DNA from: Phoronis australis
Taxonomy: Eukaryota; Phoronida; Phoronidae
Assembly: GCA_002633005.1 (NCBI GenBank)
Contig: NMRA01000404.1
Coordinates: 4,714-68,713, forward strand
Length of the DNA: 64,000 nucleotides
Direction of reading: 5' to 3'
The notes under the pieces were generated by a model, which was not told the DNA's origin, did not search any database, and was given only the letters and a program-made list of their open reading frames with translations. The position numbers and the translations under genes are program-made. This document shows, one piece after another, positions 35,213-46,770 of this stretch (positions are counted from its first letter, which is position 1; each line of letters begins with the position of its first letter).

Positions 35213-37768
35213 TTTTAAGGTACAGTCATTTGTTCTCTTGAGCATGAAATGGTTCTCATGGCTCCATAAAAAACAAATTTGTTATTATAACCACCTTACC
35301 CAATTGTCACACTGAGATCTTTACAAAATACCCAATATGGCAATTACAATAAAAGCATCAGGTTTCTTAAGGGCCGCAAACATTTTAAGATGTGCATGCG
35401 AGATATGGAAGGTATTCAATTGTGCTGATTTTTTGCTGTAGTTTGAGAATGTAAGAAAGAAGCATCTAATATTTTTTTGGGCAGTCACACTAACCAAAGG
35501 TAGCTGTTCCAAAAGCGAAGTTCTTGCCATTATTTCTGCAATACAGCTGTCATTTTTATGCAACCAACATTAAACTTGTGTAAAGCGTGTAATGGTAGCT
35601 TGAGGCTATGATATTGTTTGGACACAAGTGCAGATCCCCACTGATTGTTCCTGTGAGGAAATTTTGAGGTATGTAAGAAGATACATCTGTTCAAAGGCTA
35701 CAGTGTTTACTCTAATAGTTTGTGCACTAGTGTACAAGCTATTTTTCCCTTGAGAGCTTCATGTCGTACAAACTATTAGAGAAGAAAGTCGAATGGTTGA
35801 ACTTTTAGAGATAAAGATCGAAGATAGCAGAGTTCAACGATGGCCTCTGAGATGATGGTGCACAATGTGAATTATTAGAGAAAACATATAGGATGTGTGT
35901 CATCCATTTCTTGCTATTATTTCATTACTCAAGGTATTAGAGATTTTCCGATTTGATGACTGCTGTTTTATTGAGCGATTTCTTTATGCGCTTTTGTTGT
36001 ACAAGATTTTTTTTGGTAATGTTTATGGGCGTACCTAACCTATCATATGGAGTCTTGCATTAACTGGAGCCTCAAGTAGCACAAGAATAGTGTCCAAAAT
36101 TGATGTCAAAAGTGAGTTTATCCTTTAACCAAAGATTTATAAATAAAGATAATATATTAATAACCGTTGTGCAATTGTAGGAAGAGGAACCAAATAGCAA
36201 ATATTTTCGTATGTCGTGATTTTGATGGAAAAGACACTCTTCTGTTTGGGAATTTATGTATATGATGGATATGCAGAGTAAGGCCTTGAAGCACAATGTA
36301 TCATTTTACCAACTAACATGTACCTCACAATATGGTGGTTTACTCTTATAAACTGTTTGCTTCATCTAATAGTTGAAAAATTTGTTGAACACACAACAAG
36401 GTTTACATTTAATAAGTTCAATGATAGTAGTACATAGAATGCAGCAAAAAGTTAATTTCCCTTAGACCTGTTTAGCATATTATACATTTCCTGTCAAATA
36501 GTACAATAGTTATGACTTCATTGTACCCTTAAAAGCCATTTTAATTGTTCCTCATTAGTTTTTGGACAAAGTTACCTGCTATCTGTTGATTGCATGAAAT
36601 ATGAACCATGACTCAATTTTGTTATCATTGTTAGTGCCAATTAAGATTGTGAATTGTTCCTCTCTCTCTATCTTTTATGAAAGTTTTTGTATAAAGCCAA
36701 ACGTACCTGGGGCATAAATTTACGTTCTATAAGCTATTACTTGAGGGTTGTTAGAGACATTTTTTTGTGTACAGTTCTAGGACAATACATTATTTCCATC
36801 TAAAGAATATTTCTAACTATACTACATTATTGATGTCCCAATATGTGTGTAGAGACCTATGCATTATTGTTAATATTCATTTGTAGGAGAGGCAGTGAAT
36901 TGTGCCCTCCAGCCATTTGTTTTGTCATGCATAATACTAGGAGTATCCCTTATTCAGATTTGAGATACTGGCTAAGGCTTGAAGAGAACTGATGGTACAA
37001 TTGTTGCTCTAGACAGTGTTTATTAAGTTGCTGGTCAGGTGTGGTCTCTGCAATAAATTTAGTCACCAGCTGCCAGGGGAATTTAAACAAAGGTTAAGGA
37101 GGTTAAGAAGGATGAGGTTGGCCTAGGAATGGTAAATATGCCTGTGAAGAGAGTTGATATATTTATCAACAACGTGGTGTACCTAGCTTTAACTCAATGC
37201 GGACTGTTTGAACATTCTTGCGTTTACTTATTCTTTTTATTTTTGATATCTAGATTGCATTATTAAAGTTGCTCTTGGTGAACTTAAAACAGTTTGTTAG
37301 GGGACAATTCCTGGCCCTAGGGACCTCTACCTCAGTGACTCCTGCCTAGGGGTGTGAAGGCTAAAGTGGCTTAGCCATTTTTGCCTATCTGGAACCTACT
37401 GAATATTATAAGTGCCATTGACATGCTCCAGTTATGCGTTTATTGTACTAGTTACTGAAATGTGTAATTACTTTAACATTTAGCGCACATTATGGGGGGG
37501 GGGCAACTGAACTTGTAGTTTATCAAATTTCTCATCAACAAGAAATGTGGAGAAAAATCCACTTTAAAAAGTAACCAGCCTTTGAAAAATTCAACATTTG
37601 TAACTTTTTGTCCCAAATAAATTGGTGTGATTGAAACTTTGAGATGCTATGCTTTATGCACTTACTTTCCAAAACACTTTTCTGATAGAAACTGTTTTTA
37701 AAATGTTCCACTTTTGCACAAAGGGCTATTTAAAATTAATTGGATGTTTATGATTTCATGAAGATATG
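35213..37768. other. AT-rich, no recognisable gene
   Basis: Contains the repeat at 35720-35880 shared with 28590-28760. No coding motif, RNA gene or long frame was seen. Confidence 0.35.
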
Positions 37769-37769
37769 A

Positions 37770-37953
37770 AAAGTGTTGTATAAAATAAGTGTTGTACAAA
37801 ACAAAAGTGTTGTACAATACAAAAGTGTTGTACAAAACAAAACTGTTGTACAAAACAAAACTGTTGTACAAAACAAAAGTGTTGTACAAAACAAAACTGT
37901 TGTACAAAACAAAAGTGTTGTACAAAACAAAAGTGTTGTACAAAACAAAAGTG
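37770..37953 (+). repeat. 18-bp minisatellite, about ten units
   Basis: Units of AAGTGTTGTACAAAACAA with variants (AACTG, ACAATAC). The period is divisible by three, so both strands give open repeat peptides that are not genes. Each unit contains TTGTACAA, a palindrome. Confidence 0.9.
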
Positions 37954-38254
37954 AAATGGTAATTTAGGGAACCCTCAGCAGCATTTTTTGAGATTTCATC
38001 TTGAAAATTTACATCAACTGAAACTAGGTCATGTTATTAAAGAGGCATGGAACGCGAAAGCTCGTCAAAATATTTTTAAATGATTCAAAAAGAAAGCACC
38101 ATCTCACAATGTGTACTACTAAGCTACAGTTATTCACTTTCCCCTGTGAGAGAATTTCCAGAAAAAATCACTAAATTTGCAATGTTTGAAATACGCTTGA
38201 AGAAAAACACTGTTAAGTCATCACAGAGTTTTTAATTTCTCTGCCACTTGTGTT

Positions 38255-38350
38255 AAATGAGTACATGCGGTCATAGTCAGTTGATAAATGTGTACATGCG
38301 GTCACAGTCAGGTGATAAATGTGTACATGCGGTCACAGTCAGTTGATAAA
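38255..38350 (+). repeat. 31-bp tandem repeat, three units
   Basis: Three near-identical units containing GTACATGCGGTCACAGTCAG followed by TTGATAAAT. Short and isolated. Confidence 0.85.
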
Positions 38351-40900
38351 CAGCTGATTGACAAGATGGAGTAATGGCAGGTTATGTGTGGTTACAAGGT
38401 GAAAATAAAACGGTCCGCATCATGGTATGAAGCAAGACAATGAAATAAGCAATTTTCCAAGTGCATTTTAGAATAGATTTGAATACTACGGTACTTTTTA
38501 ACTAATTTTAAACATCAAATTCTGCAGGTCTTCTACTTTTCAGAAAATAATACTTTTACAAAGATGAAATTACTGTTTTCTAGACATTATGCTAAACACA
38601 TGTTGAAAGCTCCTCTACTTAAGGTGTTGTGGCATTCTAGTTGAAAAATTTCCAAATTTGGTCATGTTTGTGGAACATGATATCTCAGAAGTTACTTGTC
38701 GTATTTTTATTAATTTTCGTGAAATCATTAAAAGTTGCATTAAACAAAAACAAAATGATAATTTAAAAAACTGTGACAGCAGTTTTGTGACCTTACTTTG
38801 AATATTTAAAATTTGATCATGCTATTGCTAACAATTAGCTTTTTTACATAATTTTACTCTAAGAAAATGGTCATGTTGCCCAATTAACAGATTTTAATTA
38901 AAGTCAAAAATCAAGTTCTACGGAATGCCTGCTTTTAGAAAATAGATTATTTTAGTGAGTTAGAATATATAGTTTTCTAGATAGTTTGCTAGAGGTTGTT
39001 TATAAGGTCTTACATTATAATAATGGGGAAAGTGCTTCTATGCAAGTATAAGTTACCATTCTTTAGGAAAGTTTTAATTTAAGTCTGAATTGATGTGCCA
39101 TTTATCTATTTTATCTCGATAAATTTTTCAAATGCATTTTTTATGTAAAAATACTTCAAGGGCTACAAATGTTTGCAGGTTTTGTTATTCTTGTACATTT
39201 TTGAAAACTAACTCTGTTAATATGTGAGTCTTATTCTTATTGTTATTTTATCTCTTTGTGAATGCACTGTTGAGATGGTTTAACTTTTTCGCAAAAAATC
39301 ATAAAAGTTGTCTTTTGATATTCCCTCTTGCATAAGTGGAGTATTTAAAAAACAACTCCTGAAAACACAGAGCATGAATCATATCATCTGAAGGATTCAT
39401 ATACGTAAATCCAATCAGTTGTTTCTTAGATATGATGGTCCAGTTTGCTTATTACTCATTGAGCATTTGTCCAATTGGTCCTACATTAAAGTCTTAAAAT
39501 GACTGATTGTATGCTAAATACCACAATTATAAAAAAGTTCTTGTTAGAAACACAGTGTGGGATATAGGCGTATGTGCCTAAATTCATGAATTTTTGTATT
39601 TGATAGATATGGTTTTAAGACTACCTATAAACTATTTAGTAATTTATGTGCTGAGGCAGTTGAATGTCTACTGGTGTTGTTATTACTGTTGGTGAGCCTT
39701 TTACTCACAATTCACCTGAAGGTTTATTCAACAAGTCATCTATATTTCAACTACCTGACAAAAATTAGAAAAGCTGATATATGTAGCAGGTCTTAACTTT
39801 TTCAGTTATGTCGTGCATACCATCAGATGTAATACCTAGAGAATACTTCATAGATCGATGTTTTGAATTGTTAAGCTAGTTTTTACATTGCACTGTTTTA
39901 CGCTACAGTAGGTACATAATACTTTAATGTGTGCTAAGTGAACAATAGGGTATCAATATTTATGTAGTCCCGCTTATCTTAGCATGATGAGAGTGATGAC
40001 AAGCTTGATTGCCTTTCTAGTGCAGTGCTTCATGCCTGGCTGTCTTCTGTCATAATTGGCGTGCTGCTGTTGTGCAGTTCAGTTGTGTTGGAGCTAGGTG
40101 ATGGGTGACCTGTCTGACCTCGGTGCTCATACAGCTCTGTAGATCAGGCTTGTCTTTACCTGAAGGATTAAGGTAAGATATTTGTCTTAAGAACAATTAG
40201 GTTTGTGTTTTTGAGTATGGATGCATTTCTTTTGCAGCTGTTGAAGGAAATGAATGGAAATAGCCGACCACAAAGTCCAGCTGAAATTCGTTGAGAGGTG
40301 GTGAGGTTTACAATTTCATGGCTATAAAACTTGTGTATATGCTTCAAATTGTAGACACTCGTGTCTGAAACATATCTTGAGTTCAATATACAGGTGATCA
40401 TTTTCGTTCAAGTTCTACAATTTGCCAGTCAGCTATACTGTTAGTACATGGTCTGTTAACTTTAACCCTAACCACAATTTATTTTGTCAGGAAATTTTCA
40501 GAATATATTACTCACAGTTAACAGTCAAGACTGGGTTTCAATTCAAATACTTGGTCATGTACAGTAGGCTTACTGATGAAACCGTTAATCAGCTGATCAA
40601 AAAAGTAATTGAAGCAAAACTCAATATTCGTGCCATAATAACAACAGTATCAACAACAATTGAACTGTGACTGCACTTTGCATCTTTGCATGTGAGCACT
40701 CCACATTCCTGCCTACAACTTCTGCCTTGCCACCGTTTCTGAGTTGCGGGTGTATAAACGGCCGCTTGGCACTGATCGTCTTGTACCTTGTCTGTTGTGC
40801 CATGTTGAAAGTTAATTTCTAAGCAGGACTTTTGTTGATTTCCTATGAATTCAATGACATTGGTTAAACCAAGTTATTACTTGCAAAGAGAATTTTGTTA
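38351..40900. other. AT-rich, no recognisable gene
   Basis: No domain, splice-bounded exon or repeat partner was identified; the short frames appear to be chance. Confidence 0.35.
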
Positions 40901-40904
40901 TTTG

Positions 40905-42567
40905 GTGGAATATTTCGCCAAGTATGTTGCGCTGACACGAAGTCGTTTTTGTTTGTTTGCACGATACAGATCGCCATTTTTGTCGGAATGGCATGAAATT
41001 TACGCTCAACCTGTAGCTCAAGAAGAGCTGGAAGCCTATTGTTTTTCGTCATGACCGGATTCATTTTGTTTTCAAATTCAGATTCAAATGCTCATAGAGG
41101 CCACAATCTTTAACGTACACGACTGAAAATCCGAGTAGGATTACTGTACCAGACGTGTTCTACAGATTTGTCGGAAGTAATTTACTTCTAATTAAAGATG
41201 ACGGAATGCCATTGCGCATGCGCACCTTGATTTTGGGACGGAAATATTTTGTCCTGTAGAGAGTGCATTGTATATTCAACCAATTTTTCTTAAGTTTCCC
41301 GTTGCTCAATAATTATTGAATGCTGCTTAACCTGAAGTTTTTAAAAATGTCGGATTTCATGCATTTTTATCCATTTTCAATCGTGCTGGAGTGCCATTTT
41401 GAATGGAAAGAGCAAATGACATGAATTTTTGTATGTGGGTTTGTGAGATATACTCTTTCAAATGAACTCGAATATTTTTTTCTCAGACTTACTGTTTTTG
41501 AGTTTTTTGATTCATGCAAAATCTGAAAATTTTTGAAGAATTTGTGTAATTTTGTGAAACTAATCTGTTAGATAGAATTTCAAACGGACCTTCAGAGAGT
41601 GTTTTCCTTTTTTCATTTTTGAATTGTTTGGGATTTTCTGATTATGCTGTTCCTTTGTCGATTTTGCTGCACTTTTGTTGGTTTACCTCCTTATGAACAA
41701 GACTATTTTTTGCTCATTTGTGGCATCTTCATTCATCATATGATTGTTATCATGTTCGTCATCGCCACCACCATTGTCATCATCGTCATCATCATTATTA
41801 GACAGCGTCTTCGTCTTCTCCAGCGTATATCAACATTTCTTCCCACAGAAGGGCGTTTGCAATTTACATTTCAGCGCTTGTATATTTCCTCTGTTCATTT
41901 ATTGTAGTACCGCATGGTGTGGTCAGGATGCAATGCAAAATTGATTTCCTCTTTGTCGAAGGCTCAGACTTGTTCTAGGTGTTACTTTTGATACTCCATC
42001 AACTCATATGTTTAACAAACTGGAGTGGCTCCCTATTGACAAATATTTTATATATACTGTTTTTGTATGATGCATAAGTGTTTTCACAACAATCTACCTA
42101 CTTATTTATCTCGTAACCTTGTACTTGTTTGAAATAGCCACCAAATCAGGACAAGATTTTCTTCCTCAAACAATTTGGTTTTACCTAAACACAGAACTTG
42201 GTTTTATTCTAAGTGCTTTATTCAGGGCATTCAACAGTGGAACAACTCGCCAAACAGTCTAAAGGAGGCTGACAGTTATGATGATGTCAGACTCAAACTC
42301 TTCAGTTACCTGTGGTCGCCACAGCTGTCCCTCCTTTTTGTCACTCCAATGTATATACCTTATAAAAGTTTTTTATTTATTTATTTATTTATTTTTAGTT
42401 CAGTCTTTAAATCCAATTTGTAAATACTGTTTAATGTAATGTAACTTAATTTAATCTATTTATCCATCTTCATTTATTTGATTTAATTTTTGCTGTAGAG
42501 GACCAAGCTGGCTTAAAGCATGTTTTATATCTAATGTATTTTATCCCCTATAAATGAAGTTTATTAC

Positions 42568-42612
<45 letters not shown>

Positions 42613-42700
42613 CATCATCTTACTATTATTGTCATCGTCATCTCCATACCCATTTATCTTTTCAGTCAATTTCGCTCTTGCAAGCGTTTTCATTGAGATA
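40905..42700 (+). repeat. Repeat family A, copy 5, split by a LINE
   Basis: 40905-41800 runs from ATTTCGCCAAGTATGTTG through an exact NRF1-type TGCGCATGCGCA (41213-41224), a degenerate CCTGTAGAGAGTG, the core and the start of the GTCATC tract. The tract resumes at about 42613 and closes with GCAAGCGTTTTCATTGAG near 42690. Between them lies a truncated LINE. Confidence 0.7.
41805..42612 (+). pseudogene. 5'-truncated LINE (CR1/L2-like) with ATT tail
   Basis: Broken frames give RISTFLPTEGRLQF, then YCSTAWCG, then LRLVLGVTFDTPSTHMFNKL, then LPKHRTWFYSKCF, QQWNNSPNSLKEA and KLFSYLW. This is the C-terminal end of a non-LTR reverse transcriptase of the CR1/L2 type, downstream of the catalytic palm. 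The non-coding 3' part ends with GGACCAAGCTGG and a (TTA)n tract at 42565-42616, the usual simple-repeat tail. The element sits in the trinucleotide tract of repeat A. It is 5'-truncated and frameshifted, hence dead. Confidence 0.7.
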
Positions 42701-42730
42701 TTTTCAGTATTGGCACTCTCACATTGCTTA

Positions 42731-43015
42731 TACCGTATTCGCCGTAATATTAGCGCCCTGAGTGCTTATTAAAAATCACTCCGGGAGGGGGCGCTTATTG
42801 TAGCCTATGGCAGTCAAAACCCGGTCTAGGAAACGGATGAAATCGAAAGCTAGGATTCATCAAATTTACGCTCTGCGAGGTATCTGTAACCTATGACATA
42901 CTTTCCACAAAACTGTGGTGCATTGTTACGAAACTTCATTGTTAAATTAGGATCCTTTATCAGAAAATAGTGGAAATCCCAGGGCGAAAACTCACAGACT
43001 AATACATTGCTGTAC
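42731..43015 (-). mobile_element. Element C right-end fragment, reversed
   Basis: It starts with TACCGTATTCGCCGTAATA and the CGCCCTGAGTGCTTATT block. It matches the reverse of 34700-34979. Confidence 0.6.
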
Positions 43016-43213
43016 CTGAGTATTAAAAATGAATTATGTGTTTTTGTGGAATGTGATGCTTATTACGCTCATGGTCTGTCTGCTTTGACAGGAATCCTCC
43101 TACTCAACACAAAATCATGAGCTTGTTATACGATCCACATGAATCTCTTACGAAGTTCATACACTTGGCCTTGAGGAGAGAGTGGCTTTGTGTGACACTA
43201 CACCAGATCTGAT

Positions 43214-43740
43214 ATACCGTATTCGCCGTAATAACCGCCCATGCCCCTATAAGCGCCCCCCCCACGCGTTTTCAGACTTTGCTGGAATAAGCGCCCAGTC
43301 CATGAACGTGTACATGCGAACAATGACGTACCTTCAGTTCTAAAACTTGGCTACAGTAACGTCTTCAATTTATCAAAAAAGTTTTGCACGGGTCTTCTAG
43401 ACCACCAGCGGCACTGCTACGTTTGTATTTAGCCGTGACAATACACTTCAAAGTAACACAGCGCTTCAAAAAGAACGCAACAGCGTTGCTACTTTCGCGA
43501 CGACCGTGTCCCACTATGGTCTGACCTCACAGTACACATCGACTGTCTCATGAATAAAAATAACTCGGTGTTGAACGCACGTGGCCAGAAAGCGCGCGCT
43601 ACATATATGAACCTAGCTGTCATCAAAGACATTAGTCGGGAACTATCCATTCATGAAACGGGTAGCATAGCATCGGTAAGAAATGAATATTGGCCCTAAT
43701 TTCCGACAATTTCTAATACTATAAAACATGTTTGCGTTAT
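43214..43740 (+). mobile_element. Element C left-end fragment
   Basis: TACCGTATTCGCCGTAATAA, then repeated AAGCGCCC words, matching 33523-34130. It runs into two undetermined bases (43745-43746), which may hide a junction. Confidence 0.6.
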
Positions 43741-43746
43741 TTTTNN

Positions 43747-44870
43747 TTATATTTGTGAACGAAAACTTGACGTCACACTTCGCATTCATCTACTTTTATT
43801 CAATTTTGTATGCCGTTAGTAATACTCGGTTAAACCTGAAAAGTTTCTTTTCTGTCTTAGTTGGTCAGACTATTCCCAACACTATACCTACCTGCAAGAT
43901 AAATTTGCTATAGACTACTTTTCTGAACGTTTTGATGATTTTATATTTGTATGATATTTGTAGTGTTGGTTTGTCATTAATACACGTTTAAACGCTATCG
44001 GTTTTATGTTCTGCGTTAGCTGGTCGCTTCTTATTATTAGTAGTATTATTAGTACGATTCGCTCAGTACCGTCGGGGCCTGGGTTAGACTTTACGCGACA
44101 TCTGTTGTTGGGTTGGGTGGTTATCGCCTTTTTCCTTTGTTTTTGATGAAACAAACACACAATATACAACGACACTCGGCGCACACGAACTAAGGTAATT
44201 CACGTTTTGTTCTTATCATCTTTTGTTTCAATCCGTTGCTAGGAGCCGCAAAACGAGTTGCCTGTCTAATTAAACCTATTACGTCATGACGTCATTGACA
44301 CATCCGTCCGCTAGGTGTCCCGATCGCAGTTATACCACGTGACCTCCTTTCACATAGATGACCTTTGACCGAGACCCGCAAAGTAAGACTCCTAAATGAC
44401 TTACTATACTACTGATGTTGATTGATGCGACTTTTCAGGGCTTGTGTGGTTTCCCCAATGTTTGCTTTCCCACAGTCTGGTTCCGAGCATGAAATGCCTT
44501 ACACCACATTTGATTTTTTCTCTGTCGTGGTCTTATCTTTCACATTCATCAGCTGACTCCTTATGATGTTACTCTGGAGTTCCGAATAGTAGTAGAGACA
44601 GCAATAATAGTAGAGACTTATAATAGTACAGACCCAACATTTTTGCCACTAGAAAAGTAGAATAATAATATAGACCGGAAATTGTCGAAAAAAATTAATA
44701 ATTAAGTATAGAATGGAATAATGGTATAGACGGCAAATTTTTGGAAATTTAAACATAGTATAGACTGGAATAATAATATTGGTTACAAATTTAGGTAAAA
44801 ACTAATAATGATGTAGATGGGATTGGAATAATAATGCAAAGAAGCATATTCTGTCTGACCGCTATAATTA
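43747..44870. other. No recognisable gene
   Basis: 44570-44830 contains loosely repeated ATAATAGTATAGAC-like words, a degenerate low-complexity tract. No coding motif. Confidence 0.35.
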
Positions 44871-44940
44871 TGCGCCCACATATTTATATGTGGACGCATT
44901 ATGCCGTCATCTCTGTTCGTCCGTCCGTCCGTCCGGGCGG
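44871..44940 (+). repeat. Family B leader: hairpin plus TCCG tract
   Basis: TATGCGCCCACATATTTATATGTGGACGCATTA-type near-palindrome, then a GTCCGTCC run. The same leader occurs at 45714 and 47509 (without the TCCG tract), each time upstream of B units, so it probably marks the start of a B element. Confidence 0.6.
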
Positions 44941-44949
44941 CGTCCGTCT

Positions 44950-45338
44950 TCGATTCGCAGTTTTCACATATACAAAGAAATTCGGATTCCTGTTGAGGGA
45001 GAAGATCTGTACGGGAAAGATACAATACAATCCCGTTGACAAGTACGATGCATCTGTTCTGATAGGCCAGAGCATTATAGGACACGTCACTCGCTAGTTA
45101 ACAAAACTTTTGCGTTCTTTTTGAACCAAGGTAGAAGTTTGAAGTGTATAGTCATGGCTAAAAAGCAGCGAGGCTTGTGGTCTACAAGTTCCGTGCACAA
45201 TGACTTTTTCAGGACTGTCAGATCTTATTGATAAATTGAAGACGTTCATTTTAGCAACGTCTGTAAACGCGTGGGCATCGCCTATAGGGGCATGAGTGCT
45301 TATAGGGGCATGGGCGCTTATTAGGGCGAATACAGTAT
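44950..45338 (-). mobile_element. Element C left-end fragment, reversed
   Basis: The reverse of 33523-33960, ending GGGCGAATACAGTA. It joins family B leader sequence directly on its left. Confidence 0.6.
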
Positions 45339-45533
45339 GTGTTCTTTCTGTGTAGTAAACGGCTCACGATGATTTTTGGATGACTTCGAATACTGTGGCA
45401 CCTCCTGGTGGTTGTTTTTGCGCCTGTGACTGTATCTGCTTAATGTTCTACAGGATCTTTGAAGTTTGCAAATGTATTTATATGAAGTTGACAACGGACG
45501 ATGATGACTTTCGTATAGATTGGAGTACCGGTG

Positions 45534-45546
45534 TGCCCCCTAGTGG
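45534..45546 (-). promoter_or_regulatory. CTCF-core-like site
   Basis: TGCCCCCTAGTGG agrees at every position with YGCCMYCTRSTGG, the reverse complement of the CTCF core consensus. Other exact matches in the array are at 46307-46319, 46758-46770, 47347-47359 and 48113-48125; many further units differ at one position. Occupancy is not shown. Confidence 0.45.
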
Positions 45547-46757
45547 CAATTTTAGCTTTTGTTACCCGTTTACCCCTTTATCTTCAATGGTCCTCAACGA
45601 GTTCCCATAAAATTTGTCAGGTAGGCGTCTATTAGTGAGGTAATGTTATCCATCCGTTTTTGGAGTGATTCAAGGTTATTTTACACCACCTAGTGGCCAT
45701 TGTTATGCGCCCACATAATTTTATGTGGACGCATTATGCTATCATCCCAATCTGTCCGGCGACTGTCCTGTGTGCGGCGTCTGCTTCTCTACTTCCAAAA
45801 GCCTTTAACATTATTGTGTTCATGAAACTGCACATAGGTTCCTTTCATGGATGGCATGAGTGAACTTTCGGACGGGTGCGACTACCGGTATGCCCCCTAG
45901 TAGCAATTTTAGTTTTTTACATTTACTGTATCCTCATCGGATTTTCATAAAATTTGGCATATAGGCATCTATCAGTGAGACGAAAAGGTCCTTCGATCTT
46001 CAGATGGATTTGAGGTATTTTGCTTCACCTAGTGGCCATTTTTACTGTTTTCGAGTGTTTTTTGGCATCTGCCCCTCTGTCAACAAAACTAGATGGTTTG
46101 GAAATTGGCATGTGTGCTTCTACTATGAAGAAGATGGCTGTCAATGATTTTCTGATGACCTCGAGTACAGTAGCGCCTTCTAGTGGCAGTTTTGTTTTAT
46201 TTACACCCATGGCTGTATCTCCCAAACTCTCCCAACATCTTTATTTAACAAGTGCATTTCTATAAAGTTGACGGCGATGACTTTCAGACAAAAACGACAA
46301 AGGCTGTGCCCCCTAGTGGCAATTTCCTTTTTCCGTTTTCCTCTGTTTTTTGGCGTCCTCCCCGCTATCAACCAAACCGCTCTAAGGATGATTGTGAAAA
46401 TTGACATGTGTTTTCTTACTATGACGAGGACGGCTGAAGACAATTTTCCCATGATTTCGACTACTGTGGCGCCTCCTAGTGGCAGTTTTTTTGCGCTCAT
46501 TGCTGTATCACCTAAACTGTGCGCAGGATCTTTACTAAATTTAGCAAGTGTATGGATGTCAGATGTTGACAACCTAAGACAATGACTTCCGGACGGATCT
46601 GACTACCGGTGTTTCCCTTAGTGGCAATTTTAAGTTTTTTACATTTATCTCTGTATCTTTAAAGGCCTTCGAGGTATTTTCATAAAATTTGGCAGTTAGG
46701 CATCTATTAGTGAGATGACACTATCCTCCCATTTTCGGGTGGATTTGACGTAGTTAG

Positions 46758-46770
46758 CGCCACCTAGTGG
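46758..46770 (-). promoter_or_regulatory. CTCF-core-like site
   Basis: CGCCACCTAGTGG, an exact match to the reverse CTCF core and the best representative of the third unit type; the following CCATTTTT is also common to this type. Confidence 0.45.

Noticed and set aside
37698-37967. Overlapping open frames on both strands with repeated LYNTFV, LLFCTT and VVQNKS peptides
   Set aside because: They are produced by an 18-bp tandem repeat whose period is divisible by three; there is no start context, splice signal or conservation.
46201-46585. Frames of 105-123 codons on both strands in the family B array
   Set aside because: They are not preserved between units, and both strands are equally open; the units are non-coding.
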